In this document: piece by piece, positions 22,836 through 34,565 of the stretch
How the letters are laid out: every line of letters starts with the position of its first letter
How positions within the stretch are numbered: the stretch's first letter is position 1
Source of the DNA: Cymbidium sinense
Taxonomy: Eukaryota; Streptophyta; Magnoliopsida; Asparagales; Orchidaceae
DNA length: 64,000 bases
Reading direction: 5' to 3'
Assembly: GCA_021442155.1 (NCBI GenBank)
Contig: CM038217.1
Coordinates: forward strand, 145,759,643-145,823,642
Translations under genes and position numbers: made by a program
The notes under the pieces: model-generated
What the model was told of the DNA's origin: nothing
The model's database searches: none
The model's input: only the letters and a program-made list of their open reading frames with translations

Positions 22836-22858
22836 TATATATATATATATATATATAT
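22836..22858. repeat. (AT)n microsatellite in the LTR of element C
   Basis: A short AT run. The corresponding site in the other LTR (near 45101) has only a few AT units, so the run has expanded here or shrunk there. Confidence 0.8.
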
Positions 22859-24043
22859 TCTGATCTCACTCAGTGCGACTCATTTTTTACAATGCTCTAG
22901 GAAACAAGGTTAGATTCTGTGAAACCAAGAGAAGAACCGCCTCTTGGCGGTGTTGCTCTCTTGCGGTGAGGAATTTAAGAGGTAATCGATGAATGCGATG
23001 CCGAAAGAAAGAATTTGCCTCTTGATGTTCTTCCCGTTTTCTGGAAGCAAGTGGAAAAAAGTGAGGAGTCTGACAGCAGGAAAGAAATAAATTTGCCTCT
23101 TGATGATATTCTTCCTCGATTTGTGGTGAAGCGAAAATTGGACAGGTTATGCAAGGAATGCGAAGCCATAAATCAAAAGAAGAATTCACCTCTTGATGAT
23201 GTTCTTCTCCGATTTGTGGTGAAGTAAATCAGTTCTGAGATTTTGGAAGAGGAAGCGGGCAAGAAAAGAAATGGAATTGAGCAGATTGGCAGATGGAGAA
23301 ATATAAGACAGGCTGTGAGCAGGCCGATTTTGTAAACATTGTGGAAGAAGAAGCGTGGAGCAACTCTATGTCAGGAGGAGGCGGGCCCAACATGTGGAAT
23401 CCTTGAGCGAGTGATGATTCTGAAACAGTCATCACAGCTGATTGATTTGAACAGCGTGGTGAGGACGAAGCAGTCAGTGGCAGCATTGAAAGCTGGGCTT
23501 GGACCATTAGACAGTCGCAGGATGCCTCCTTGGATACCGGGCGAACGTGTGGAGAGATCTGAGATCTGAGCCTCTGGCATGTGGCAGGCTCTGAAGGATC
23601 TTGGGATGAAATACGTTGGGCAATGCAGGGCATGGGACAAAGAAGCTATGGAACAGCGGAGGAGATCAGGCTCCGTTTGCTAAGTTGTTTGGATTCGAAA
23701 AGGATTTAAAGTGCTCTGAAAAATATTTTCTTTTTTTAAAAATTTATGGACTTCAGTGAGATTAAAACTGTTCAAAAGTACAATATTCAAGCGGGTATCA
23801 AATTAAAAATTCTTTCAAAGTAAAAGCATTCTAAAAAGCTCTCCCAACGAGCTTTGAGAGGGTAGGAATCATCGTCGAGTTTCTAAAAAGCGTGGGAATG
23901 GAAAGAGGGATAGTTTTTTTTTTTTGAACTAGATAAATCGAAAATATGGAGAATGATTGAGCATGTGGGAGCGTAATTTAAAAATTTTAAATAAATTTTA
24001 AATTGATAAAACAGTTTTAATGTGAATTTTAAATACACATAAT

Positions 24044-24045
<2 letters not shown>

Positions 24046-24133
<88 letters not shown>
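24046..24133. repeat. (AT)n microsatellite at the insertion site of element B
   Basis: About 88 bases of AT dinucleotide ending at the left terminus of element B. The run resumes at 34566. At the matching place in the other LTR of C (near 49425) there is only ACATAATAATAGCGG, so the expansion is specific to this copy. Confidence 0.9.
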
Positions 24134-24137
<4 letters not shown>

Positions 24138-25078
24138 CGTCTTTGAAAACCAGTTGCGGTAGAGTAGAAATTTATGCCTTAGCCTTGTTGATTAGTCCAA
24201 TACACAGTAATTAAAGAGCGAACATGAGATACTCGGAATTTTAGCATTGGAAAACTCGAAAGAGGGAAAAACCACGGGCTAGCCCGATAAAAGATTCCTA
24301 TGTATCCTTTTAGTACAAAATCTTCAGATACGGATTACAATTCTATTTGAGAAAGGGACAATTTGTGTAACAACGATCGGTTATAATAGTTGATGTTGGA
24401 GATCTTTGGGTAAAGAAATCGGTATAATTAACGATGGCGACGGCCGGCAGGGGTGCGATCTTGCTCGGGGATCTTCAAGCTTTAGAGCTTTCTCTTCCTC
24501 CTCACTTCACTTTTCCTCTTCTTCCTCGATCGGACTCTTCCTCTTCTTCCTTGCCTTCTTCCTTGCTTTAGCTTCCTTCTTCTTCACTTGCTTGGACTCT
24601 TCTTCTTCTTCCTTGCCTTCGCTGCTTGTTCTTCACTTGCTTGGACTCTTCTTCTTCTTCCTTGCTCGGGTTCTTGTTCTTCTTCCCTTGCTTGACTTCC
24701 TTCTTCTTCACTTGACTTAGCAGCAGGCCCCCCTGTGAGGAGTGAGGCTATTTATAGATGGGAGGAGGTATTCTAGTAAACTCATGTAAGGCGTACCACT
24801 CCCCTCGGACTCGGAATGACTCCTTGATCATTTGATGTATTTTGAGCATTTGGATGCCCAAATGAAGTCGGAATTATGAGATCTTAGGCTCATTAGATCC
24901 GGCTCGTCGAGCTTCGATTTGGTATAAACACTCTACATTTGAGAGCTTTTTTGGGATTTAATTGATGTCGAAGATTAATGATATTTTAAGTGCTTGATCT
25001 CGATTTGTTTTGACTCAAAATCATATCGCTTTCAACATCAAGATTTGTGCTTTTGGTGGTATTTTGAGAGCCATATCG
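24134..25078 (-). repeat. 3' LTR of element B
   Basis: It matches 33685-34565 closely, for example GAACATGAGATACTC, TTTAGTACAAAATCTTC, GGGGATCTTCAAGCTTTAGAGC and ATTTGGATGCCCAAATGAAG. It starts TGTTCGTC and ends CCATATCG, where CA is expected. The polypurine-like GTCATCCAAAAATGGGGCAAC abuts it on the minus strand. Pyrimidine-rich repeats of CTTGGACTCTTCTTCTTCTT fill about 24500-24720. The TATA box on the minus strand is CTATAAATAGCC, near 24748-24760. Confidence 0.9.
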
Positions 25079-25537
25079 GTTGCCCCATTTTTGGATGACA
25101 TTAGTCATCCAAAATATATGTCAATATTCCAAATAATGAATTGGAAGTTTTAAGCGTTTCGAGGATCATGAGCGCGTTGGCGGTCGGCATCTTGCCCAAG
25201 AGCTGGCCAGGTATGACCCAGGTATGCGGCGTGTGCCGTCGGGTCAGCGAAGGTCGCGTTGAATGGCCGCGTGGCGAATCATGGCCAAAGGCCAGGTTCG
25301 CATGGCAGCGCTCGCCATTCCAGCATGCTGGTCAGCCATTCATCTGTCGGTGTGAACCATTCAATTGGCGGGTTCCGAGGCGAATGGCGGTAGAGCCAGC
25401 TTGCTAGCAGCGTCCCAGCACAACCATGTTGTATGCACTGTAGCCCATGAACGCGCCATGAACCTTGTCGCCCAGATTTGAGAAAATTTTGAGCGTTTGA
25501 ACCATTTTTGAGGGTTTTACCCTTTTTTGCCTGTGGC
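25079..25537 (+). promoter_or_regulatory. Upstream part of the antisense unit in element B
   Basis: GC-rich sequence with repeated words GGCGAATGGC, CCATTC and TGGCC between the 3' LTR and the TATA box of the antisense gene. The 88-residue open frame at 25141-25407 crosses these repeats and shows no domain. It probably serves as the upstream promoter of the antisense gene, judged only by position. Confidence 0.45.
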
Positions 25538-25545
25538 TATAAATA
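25538..25545 (+). promoter_or_regulatory. TATA box of the antisense gene in element B
   Basis: TATAAATA in the context GTGGCTATAAATACCCCC, followed after about 25 bases by AGGAGAACACCTTTCCCTC, a typical plant leader start. It faces the antisense gene at 26212-27960. Element A has the matching region on its minus strand. Transcription has not been shown. Confidence 0.65.
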
Positions 25546-25619
25546 CCCCCAGGGTAAGAGGAGAACACCTTTCCCTCTCCCTTTCTTCTTGAGTGAGGGT
25601 CCTTTGGAGGCGTCGAAGC

Positions 25620-26195
25620 GTCAGCGTTGAGGCGATTTAGGAAGCGTCAAGGCCGGTATCGTCGTGGTTCCGGTTACCGGCCTCGTCGGGCGTCACGGGT
25701 TAAAGGCGATCAGCGGTATCGTCGTGGTTCGGTTTTACCCGCGTCGGACCGTCCGGGTTAGAGGCGATCAAGGCCACGGTATCGTCGTGGTTCCGGTTCT
25801 GCGCCACGTCGGACCGTAGGTTAGGGAGAAGGATCAAGTACGTCGTGGTTCGGTTCGCCCGCGTCGGACCGTCCGGTTAGGAGGATCAAGGCCCACGGTA
25901 TCGTCGTGGTTCCGGTTCACGACCACGTCGGGTCCGGTTGGAGCGATCAAGGCGCGGTATCGTCGTGGTTCCGGTTTACGACACGTCGGGTCCGGTTAGG
26001 AGGATCAAGGCCACGGTATCGTCAGTTCCGGTTCTTACGTCGGCCGTCCGGTTAAAGCGATCAAGGCCCGCGGTGTCGTCGTGGTTCGGTTTCCGACCCG
26101 CGTCGGACCGTCCGGGTTAGGAGGATCAAGGCACGGTATCGTCGTGGTTCCGGTTCACGTCGGACCGTCCGGGTTAGGGAAGCGATCACGGTACC
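25620..26195 (+). repeat. GC-rich tandem repeats in the leader of the antisense gene, about 9 units of 54-63 bp
   Basis: The word TATCGTCGTGGTTCCGGTT recurs at about 25664, 25718, 25781, 25844, 25900, 25960, 26077 and 26140, with a degraded unit near 26020. Between them lies GTCGGACCGTCCGGGTTAG, then AGGCGATCAAGGC. Units differ by losses of two to eight bases. Open frames at 25938-26386 mostly read through this array. Confidence 0.85.
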
Positions 26196-26211
26196 ACTTT
26201 TCTTGTAGAAA

Positions 26212-27960
26212 TTGGTATTCTTTCAACCGATGGAAGGTTCATTTGATTGTCAGCGGGAAGTATCGGTTAAGAACCATTGGCTTCGGAAGTTTGGGCGTCG
26301 TGGGAGAAAAATTTACTCCAAGCGTGTGGCGTGGAGGTCAAAAAAGACGCCATGCATCGAGGGTGATGGTCGAAGAAAACTCATAGTATGGCCACCTGAC
26401 GATATGTCCTCCACTGTCACATCAGATAGTTTAATGGTGTTCCGCAGGAAATTTTTTTTCCCCAATGAGTTGGTGGCTGTTGTAGCTAAAAAGTCTGATC
26501 GAGCCCGTTCGCCTCCGTCAGGGTACTTTACTATTTCCGAGATGACTCTTCGTGCTGGACTGCGATTCTCGCTCCCCGAAATGATTGAGATCTTCAAAAA
26601 TGTGTGGCTTTGATGCAATTCTCGCTTCGAGCTTTAACGGTCATTATTGGTTTGACTACCTTCTTCGTGGAGCATGGGGTTACTTTAAACATCAATACTT
26701 GTGCCGAATGTGCGATTCACATGTGATGCTCAAGGACGTTTCTTATCTGACTATAAAGAATTGATAGAATTTTCAAAGACGGATCACCCAAAACTTGGTC
26801 TTCGATTCTTTTATGTGAAGAATGAGTGGGGCCTTCCTGAGAGATGGGGAAGATTGAATGATCTTCCGGATCCGTCGCTGATATCAGAGGATGATATTCT
26901 AGCAACTCTTAATATTCCCGATGTGGAAGCTTGCAACATGAGTTGCATTACATCAAGAAATATATAGTTGAAGATGATGTTTAAGGTTGGTCTTTCCATC
27001 CAAAGTGAAGGTCTCATGCTCTGAAGAGAAAGGTGATGAGAGTTTTCCTCATACTCATAGGGTTCTCTCGAGAAGCCTATCACTAATCACGGTAGAATGT
27101 TCCATCTTTACGTAGGAAGAGAGAAAATGGTTGTGTCGATAGTGGAGATGACGCTCACTTAACATCCGAGAGTTTAGTCGCTGACTCATGATGGGGAGTT
27201 CGCTACTCTAAGCCGCAAATTCGAGGAGGTATTAAATCACATATGTACGGACGCCAACGCGCATGAATTGCGCGTTATTTTTCCTTCCGCCTTCTATTCT
27301 TCCTTATGTAACATTGGCGATGATGATTTTTTTTTTTTCGTAACTCAGGACCGATGGCTCATTTGGGTGTCGCCTAGATGAATGGAATACTGAATTTGTG
27401 AAGATAAAATATCAGGCGAGTATGAGCGAAGGATGAATGCTAAAGCTAAAGAAGTGGTGACCTTGAGGGTCGCTTGACCGAGTGTAGAACCGAAATGGGC
27501 GAATATGTCGACTTCTCTTTCTCCGGTCGAGGTGGAGCGCCGCGATGAGTCGATTGAGGCAGAGACTCCATAAAGAGAAGAGGATCGTGGCACTTGCACG
27601 GATAAGAAAGCATTACAAGATCATCTTTCAAAAGGAGCATAAAATGTCGAAGCAAGCGAGATCGCTTCAAGCGGAAGACTTCAAGAATTCCGCTTATCGT
27701 GGCGCTATTGAAGACTTTATCCGTGAGGCTCGTAACCATATCTTTGATGTTGAAGTGAAGGACTTGGAGCAGTGTTTAGAGGAGGGCTTCATCCGAGGGT
27801 TCCTCAATTCGTGGCATATCGCAAGACCGGGGCCAAAATTGAGGATATATCTCCCAGCCAAGCATCCGAAGATCCTTCACCAGATTCAGAAGATGAAGGA
27901 GTTGTGAGTGGGCTCCAGGGAGTGTCTCCTAGTGATGATGAGGATATCGATGTTATGTAG
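26212..27960 (+). pseudogene. Antisense ORF of element B, gypsy-type-transposon (Transposase_28-like) protein, broken
   Basis: It lies opposite to gag-pol. The segment at 26212-26613 contains GYFTISEMTLRAGLRFSLPE, which resembles the conserved core of the plant putative gypsy-type-transposon family (an aliphatic GLRFPLP-type motif). After a frameshift near 26610 another frame reads LTVIIGLTTFFVEHGVTLNI, the expected next block. The segment at 26701-26967 continues with FFYVKNEWGLPERWGRL, like the WKKRFFFV-type block of the family. The C-terminal part (27120-27960) is charged, with coiled-coil-like stretches, and ends in an acidic tail, SPSDDEDIDVM. At least four frame changes or stops interrupt it. 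The function of such antisense proteins is unknown; they are typical extra ORFs of Tat-lineage elements. The start is not certain, since ATG 26212 gives an atypical N-terminus. Confidence 0.75.
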
Positions 27961-28099
27961 CATCGAGGATGTCATTCTTCATCGTTGGTTCTATGTAATG
28001 TCATTATCGTATCGATCTTAATTCTTTCTTATATCATCATATTAATGCCAATGATACCGGATATACCCTCTTTTTTACCTTCTTTTTTTTTTTTTTTTT

Positions 28100-28760
28100 T
28101 TTTTCTCGATAATTGGTCAAAATATTATTCGACGCTACAAATATGGGTGAGTTGATCCACCGAGGATTTTGACCCATCCGGTTGTTTGTCGAGTGATACC
28201 CGGCGACATTAACATGTGTAGGGTACAAAGTTTTGACCTTTCCTAGGTTATTGGTCGGAATATTATTCGCCGACGCTAACCCGTATGGAAGAGGCCGCTG
28301 AAGTCCACCACCTTTGACCTTTCCCCGAAGTTGTTTGTCGAAGTTTTGCTCGATGACATTAACCCGTGGAAGAGGCCGCGGAAGTCCACCAAGGACCTTT
28401 GACCTTTCCGGGTTGTTAGTCGAAGTTTTTACACGCAACCCGTGGAAGAGGTCGCGGAAGTCCACCAAGGACGCTTTGACCTATCCGTTACCGAAGTTTT
28501 TCTCATGACGCAACGCATCGGTCGAAGAGGTAGTCGACGGCGATCGGCGCCATGGCGATGACCGGCATGGTGATGACCGAAGATTGGCGATGGTCTACGG
28601 CAAGGACCGCCAAGCGCGGTGACCGCCTACAAGGGTTGGCGGGTACGGGTGGCAAGACGGCCGACGGAGATCTTTGACCTATCCAAGGTTGTTTGCCGAG
28701 TGTGACTCTGACGTTAACTCAGATGGAAGAGGTCCATCAAGTCCCCTCGATTGATCATGT
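28100..28760 (-). repeat. Tandem array between pol and the antisense gene of element B
   Basis: About seven units of 75-80 bp with the words GGTTGTTTGTCGAAGTTTT, GACATTAACCCGTGGAAGAGG and GCGGAAGTCCACCAAGG, then CCTTTGACCTTTCC, at about 28179, 28246, 28328, 28410, 28487 and 28687. It is the reverse complement of the array in element A at 13600-14200. Such variable arrays in the region between pol and the 3' LTR are a known trait of Tat-type elements and a source of satellites. An open frame at 28037-28468 is a frame through the array. Confidence 0.85.
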
Positions 28761-28995
28761 CCCAATTGAGATGTAACATGAGTTGTATATTTCTCAAGTG
28801 GAGGAAAAGTAAAGAAAAAGCAAATCTTGTTAGAACAAAGTCAGAATTCACTAGTTCAATGATATAATCATAAGACAGCACGCTTTAAGAGAAAATGATA
28901 ACAACAACTGCAACAACAAGCTTAGTAGGTGGGGTCAGTTATACAAGGATGAAATGACAGACAAGATAAAGGTCATAATAATTATGCAGTAAGAG

Positions 28996-31900
28996 TTACT
29001 GATAATATTTTCGAAGATTCTTAGTATTCCAAGTTCGAGGTAGAGTTTTTCCTTCGTCCTCGAGCTTGAACGCTCTGCTCGACCATAGCTATGACCACAT
29101 ACGACCATCCTGAGAGTTTATCATACGAGGGCCTTTGCCTGCAGCCGAGACTTCGCAGACCAAGTCACCGACAGATGGACGAGGTTTCACTCTTCTGAAG
29201 TGGCGAAGCTACCCGCTGGTGATAGGAAGCAACCGGCCATATATCCCGAAGTTTCGTGGAGTAGGTCTAGGTGCCGAGTTTTTCTTCATTACTTCCATGA
29301 TCAAAAACTGGACTTGACTTGGAACCCGATATCCACCAGATGATAGCTGCACTCAAAACACAAGTTATACTTGTCTCACCACCGCGCGGACGTGGTCAAA
29401 GAACATTGGGGAGCTCATCAACCCATTGCCCCCGCCTTCTCAAGACGTGTTTTAGTCCTTGAGTATGGTCCTATTGGTAACTTCGCTTGCCCATTAGTTT
29501 GAGGATGTGCTACGATGCGCAAATGAATGTGAAGATCTTTGCAAAAGGACGTAAAGACTTTTCCAAGAATTGAGTTCCATTGTCGCTGATGATCTTTGCA
29601 GAAGACCAATCGACATATTATATTTTTCCGCACAAATTGTTTGGTATTTGCCTGCGGATTTTAGCGAGTGGTGGCCTCTACCCATTTTGTGAAGTAGTCG
29701 ACGGCTAGAATGATAAATTTTCGTTCCCTGCTATTGGAAAAGGTCCCATGATATCAATCCCCATCGAGCAAAGGGCCATGGGCTTTGAATGGATGAGAGT
29801 TCTGCATGCATGTGAGGGAGGTTAGAATGCAATTGACAACTTCATGATTTTTGTGAATTCCAAGGCTCTTGTTTCATTGTAGCCAATAAAACCCTTGCCT
29901 CATGATTTTAAGGGCCAATGCTCTTCCTCCAAGGTGTTCCCCACATATTCTGAAAGTGAACCTCTTTAACGCTGTAATCGCCTTCAAGGTGGAAGGCATT
30001 TGAGATATGGACCAGAAAGCTCGCTTGTAATGGTTCACCTCCAATAATAGCAAAGTTTGAAGCTTGTCTTGGAGGATTCTTGAGTTGGATCTTGGGAAGG
30101 GTCCCTTCTTGTAGAAAAGATAGGATCGGGTTTATCCACGAGCGTTCCTTTTCCTCATCAATAGTTTGAATTATCCATGGCCCTTGGATACTAGGAAAAT
30201 GTATTTCTTCAACATGCTTTCTCTTAAATAGATCTCGGTGGTAGAGGTAGCAAGCTTAGCAGAAGCGTCGGCCAGAGTATTCTTCTCGTAGTATGTGGAT
30301 GATTTGATGTGTCTTGAAATGAGTAAGAGAAGAGATTTTACCAAGTGGAGATATTGCACCGGTTGAGGATTATGAGTATTAAAATCTCCTCCAACTTAGG
30401 CGCAAGGAGTCGGTGGAATTACTAAGTTTTGGGCAGTCAATGGCGAGTCTCTAGATGAGCCTCATATTGACCATGTTATTAGTTGCGGAATTTTAAGCGA
30501 AGTCCATACTCTAGGGTATTTTCTTTGGGGAAACAAGTAGGATTCCCTTGACACTCTGAAGCTCCATCAGCGTAGAGAGTCCATCGAGGAGATGAAAGAC
30601 ATAGCTCTTCTTAGAGTTGGGTTGGTGCATTCCACTATAAAGTGCAAGTATTTGAGACTTTATGGTGCGAGTAGAAAATTTATATCAAATTCTCCCTCAG
30701 TTCTGACCATTTGATCAATCTTCGGATGCTTACGGTTTTACGTAAGATGGCCTTAATGGTAAATATTAAGCTTGCGATGGTGTGAGCTTGAAAGTATGGG
30801 CCAATTTTTCGAGAGAAAGTGCCTTGACCACTTTCAAATGGATAACGACTTTCTATCAGAGAATTTTCTTGACGTAATAAATTGGTTGTTGTGCCCCATC
30901 TTCTTCGCACTAAAGCGAGCTTATTGCGTGGAAGAAAGCCAGATATAAGTATAACGTTTCTCCTTGAATAGGTTTGGATAGCGGAGGAGATGCTAGATAT
31001 TCTTTTAGTTGCTCAAAAGCATCTTGACATTCATCGGTCCATTGAAAATTATTATTTTTAGCTCCTTCAATATTTTAAAGAATGGCAGTATTTGTCCCGA
31101 GCGGCTAGGAAGCGGGATAATGCGACAATTCGACCATTCAAGCGTTGAGCGTCTTTGATATTCTTGAGGAATCATATCTTGGAGAGCTTTGATTTTTTCG
31201 GGTTAGCCTCTATCCGGTGAGTTACCATAAATCCAAGAAATTTTCAGGCGTAACCCCAAAAGCACACTTGGTTGGGTTAAGTCGTATGTTATAGCGTCGA
31301 AGGAGGTCAAAGCTAAGTGAAATATGTTGTGACTTTTCTAAGCTTTTCACTAACATGTCATCCACATACACCTCCATTGTGTGGCTAGCGGTCTTTAAAA
31401 CCTTATTCATGAGGCGTTGATAGGTAGCACCGCATTTTTAATCAAATGGCATGACTTGGTAACAATATAAACCTTTATATGTTTGAAGCGTAGCCTCTTC
31501 ATCTATTGGGTTCATCTTTATTTGATTGTACCCGAATAAGCATCAAAAGCGAGCATTTGATGTCGGGATGTAGCGTCCACCAATTGATCGATTCGAGGAA
31601 GAGGAAAACTATCCTTTAGGCGGGGCCTTATTAAGATCGGTATAATCAACACACATCCTCCATGTTCCATTTGTTTTTTAACCATGACAACATTTGCTAG
31701 CCATGTGGGGTAATGCACTTCTTATGAATCCTTCTATGAGCTTGTTAACTTCTTGTTCAATAGCGAAGAGGCGGGGTGCAAAACTCGCTTCTTTTGGATG
31801 ATTGGTTTGAGCGTTGGATTAATTTTGAGGAGTCGCGTGATTACATTGGGGTCGACATATCTCTGGACTCAAGCAAATATGTCTTGATTCTACGTAAGAA

Positions 31901-32500
31901 ATTTATATACTTTTCCCTTTGTTCTTAGAGTAAAGATCCCACTTGCAGTAATGGTTGGTCATCGATAATGCTATTGAGAGTAAATCTTCTGAGGAAGCTT
32001 TTTGAGGTACTCTTTCATCTCGAAAGTTAAGATCTTCGATCTTTGAAGGTGATGGAAGGGCGGTTGAGCTTATGCGAGATAACATGATTGGTTTTGTTGA
32101 TTTCCACAAACCACCCCAACTCCAGGGGTAGGAAATTTTATCTTGAGATGAGGCAAGTGATAGCAGAAAATTGATTGGAGGGGCCTCCAGAAGCATTATA
32201 TGCAGAATCGACTTCACCACCATGAATTGTATTAAATGAGTCACTTGTCGAGGGAATTCTCCAGGGGTAACAAGAGTGATTGTCCCTTACGCGTCTTGGG
32301 TGATTATCAAACCCATATAGTGGTCCGGTGGTTGGAGCTTTTACTTTAGGCCCATGTTAAGAAAAGTTGAGTAAAATAAGACATCGTGAACTCCCATTAT
32401 CGATCAAAATTCTTTTAACGTTATAACAAGGATCATCACCGATCCTGGCGATGACAAGTGGATCTTGATGAGGATATGGACTCCTTCTAAGTCCGTCATT
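28996..32500 (-). pseudogene. pol of element B (protease, RT, RNase H, integrase), degraded
   Basis: Read on the minus strand. The protease motif ILIDNGSS lies near 32385-32411. The RT region has YPTWLANVVMVKK and LKDSFPLPRIDQLVDA at 31718-31518, and the catalytic YVDD at 31357-31368 in the context MEVYVDDMLVKSL. RNase H shows NTLADASAKLATST (30171-30359). The integrase core includes SFCKDL.IHLR...AHPQTNGQA (29418-29633). The C-terminus ends LPRTWNTKNLRKYYQ with a stop at 28996-28998. These motifs are typical of the Tat branch of plant Ty3/gypsy. The frame is broken many times by small losses, so the element cannot now make an intact polyprotein. Confidence 0.88.
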
Positions 32501-32559
32501 GAAAGTGATGGAATGATCAGAGACTTCTTCAACTCTGGTTCTTTGGAGGCGATGCGAGA

Positions 32560-33627
32560 ACTTGATTATGTAGTATCGATCCTCTGCGATTGTTTGATTT
32601 CTCCAATTATTTGATGATTATTTGGTTGTTTTTTGTGATGTTTGTCACGGTTGCCCCAAGCGGAGGTGTGTTTGTTTGAGGTGGTTGATTCTTCAAAATG
32701 GCGTAGGTATCCTTGTTGAATGAGTCTCTCGATTTCTTCCTTGAGTTGTATACATGCTTGATGTATGTCCACGCGGCCGATGAAAATGACAATATTGATT
32801 TCACGAATTGGTTTCAATGGATGCGGCCACTTGATATGTTCTTCATTGAATAGCCATCGGAGGTTAACACGAGATGTGTTCGGTGTGTATGTCTTTCGGT
32901 CGAGGTTCACGTTGTTGATATGGGGTGCGTGGAGGAGATCATGACTACCTTGTCGTAAACTTCTTTTGATGGGCACATTTCTGAGGGTGTTTTCGTTTCC
33001 CGCATATTGTTCAAATTGTTTGCGATGAGCATTAATAGCTTCATCGGAGATTTGTGCTTCTACGATGAACTAATTCGGCATATGAAGCGGACCGTGTCCA
33101 TTAATAGAAAGGCGGGCGGAGTCCTCAAGGAAAACTCCTCTTAATAGTTGGTGCAGGTATTTGGCGAGCTTCTAAAGAGAACCTGGAAGTATTCTTTGAG
33201 TGATTCTCGTTACGTGGTCTCGAAAGATGGGAGGAATCTTTTGCAATGATGCGTTATTGGAGAATGAAGAGTGTGGCTTGCCCATAACAGGAAAGACTTG
33301 ACAAGCGGTTGGAGCGATATGGATGAATATGCGGTGTGTCGGTGGCTTAGGAATCAATGCGGAAGCTTGAAACTACGATGTCAGAATGGGGAAAGGTGAG
33401 ACTCCTCAAAGCTGCCGATCTTGGGTGAAGAATTCATCTTTATTAAGGTGAAGCGGTGTATGTCAAAAAAGTGGATTAATGCTTATTTTTGAGATTCATG
33501 TGTGGACTAGCGATTTCAAGGAGATCCCGTTACGGTCTCCATGAGGAACTGGCGTCTTGGAGGATGGGTTTGAGAATGGCGGGAGTTGGGGGGGATTCCA
33601 TTATAGGAAGTGTTGTCCTTTAGCCAT
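32560..33627 (-). pseudogene. gag of element B, degraded
   Basis: A minus-strand start at ATG 33625-33627 (MAKGQHF) lies just downstream of the primer-binding-like site. Later frames read RDHVTRITQRILPGS (33172-33357) and then CIQLKEEIERLIQQGYLRHF (32566-32976). The last is the conserved end of gag in Tat-type elements, next to the zinc-knuckle-like region, although the expected Cys and His are not all visible in one frame. Several frameshifts interrupt it. Confidence 0.75.
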
Positions 33628-33684
33628 GGTTGGATATTGAGAAATGAGGTTGAAGAGTTTTACTTACAGGACGCCAAAAGATTT

Positions 33685-34565
33685 ACGTCTTGGAGAAAAC
33701 CGATTCTTGACATTAAGTATAATGTTTTATTAGTTAGTCCAACTTTAGGTAATTAAGAAACGAACATGAGATACTCAGAATTTTGCGTGGAAAACCTCGA
33801 AAGGAAAACCAGCTTGGAAAAGATTCCACTATGTATCCTTTTTGAGTACAAAATCTTCCGATAACGGGATTACAATTTGAAAGGGACAACAGTGGTAACA
33901 ACGATCGGTTTATAATAGTTCTTGATGTTGGAGATCTTTGGGTAACCGGTGGAAATGTGGGGTATAATTAGCGATGGCGGCGGCGGTGGTATCTTGCTCG
34001 GGGATCTTCAAGCTTTAGAGCTTTCTCTTCCTCACTTCACTTTTCCTCTTCTTCCTCGATGGGACTCTTCCTCTTCTTCCTTGCCTTCCTTGCCTTCTTC
34101 CTTGCTTTAGCTTCCTTCTTCTTCACTTGCTTGGACTCTTCTTCTTCTTCTTCTTTCGGGTTCTTGTTCTTCTTCACGCTTGACTTCCTTCTTCTTCACT
34201 TGCTTCACTTCACTTAGCTTAGGCCCCCCATGTGAGGAGTGAGGCCTATTTATAGATGGGAGGAGGGTATTCTAGTAAACTCATGTAAGGCAGTACCACT
34301 CCCCTCGATGGACTCAGAATGACTCCTTGATCATTTGATGTATTTTGAGCATTTGGATGCCCAAATGAAGTCGAATTATGAGATCTTAGGCTCATTAGAT
34401 CTCGTCGAGGCCGACTATAAACACTCTACATTTGAGAGCTTTTTTGGGATTTAATTGATGTTTCGAAGATTCTAATGATATTTTAAGTGCTTGATCTCGA
34501 TTTGTTTCGACTCAAAATCATATAAACTTTCAACATCAAGATTTGTTGGTATTTTGAGCATATCA
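33685..34565 (-). repeat. 5' LTR of element B
   Basis: It matches the LTR at 24134-25078 by eye over most of its length. The right end is GAGCATATCA. The left limit is approximate, because the expected TGTTGCGTGC has decayed to CGTCTTGG before AGAAAACCGATT. The repeated CTTCTTCTTC stretch occupies about 34040-34210. Confidence 0.85.

Larger units (their letters stand above)
20778..24133 (-). repeat. 3' LTR of element C, part 1 (U5 side, left of the element B insertion)
   Basis: It begins TGTGGGCTCCGAAAATTCG on the plus strand and matches 42808 to about 45480 and then 49230-49440 of the other LTR. Examples are GACACTACCCARAGATTTCACCC, TTCAGATTG.TATTT, CTAGGGG.AGCGA.ATCTAATGGA and the late block GGGAATGGAAAGAG. 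It ends in an (AT)n run where element B is inserted. Relative to the other LTR, about 110 bp (right-LTR positions 44410-44520) are missing. Open frames in 22887-23640 are frames through LTR sequence. Confidence 0.85.
24134..34565 (-). mobile_element. Element B: full-length family R Ty3/gypsy retrotransposon (Tat type), nested in element C
   Basis: It is 10.4 kb, flanked by TATAT at 24129-24133 and 34566-34570 inside an (AT)n run. Orientation is minus: the 5' LTR is about 33685-34565 and the 3' LTR is 24134-25078. Read on the minus strand the order is gag (about 33627-32560), protease (near 32390), RT (31800-31200), RNase H (around 30300), integrase (about 30000-28996), a tandem array (28760-28100) and the 3' LTR. 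A separate gene with its own promoter lies on the opposite strand between the array and the 3' LTR (25538-27960). A primer-binding-like TGGCGTCCTGTAAGTAAA follows the 5' LTR at 33676-33659. All reading frames are interrupted. Confidence 0.93.
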
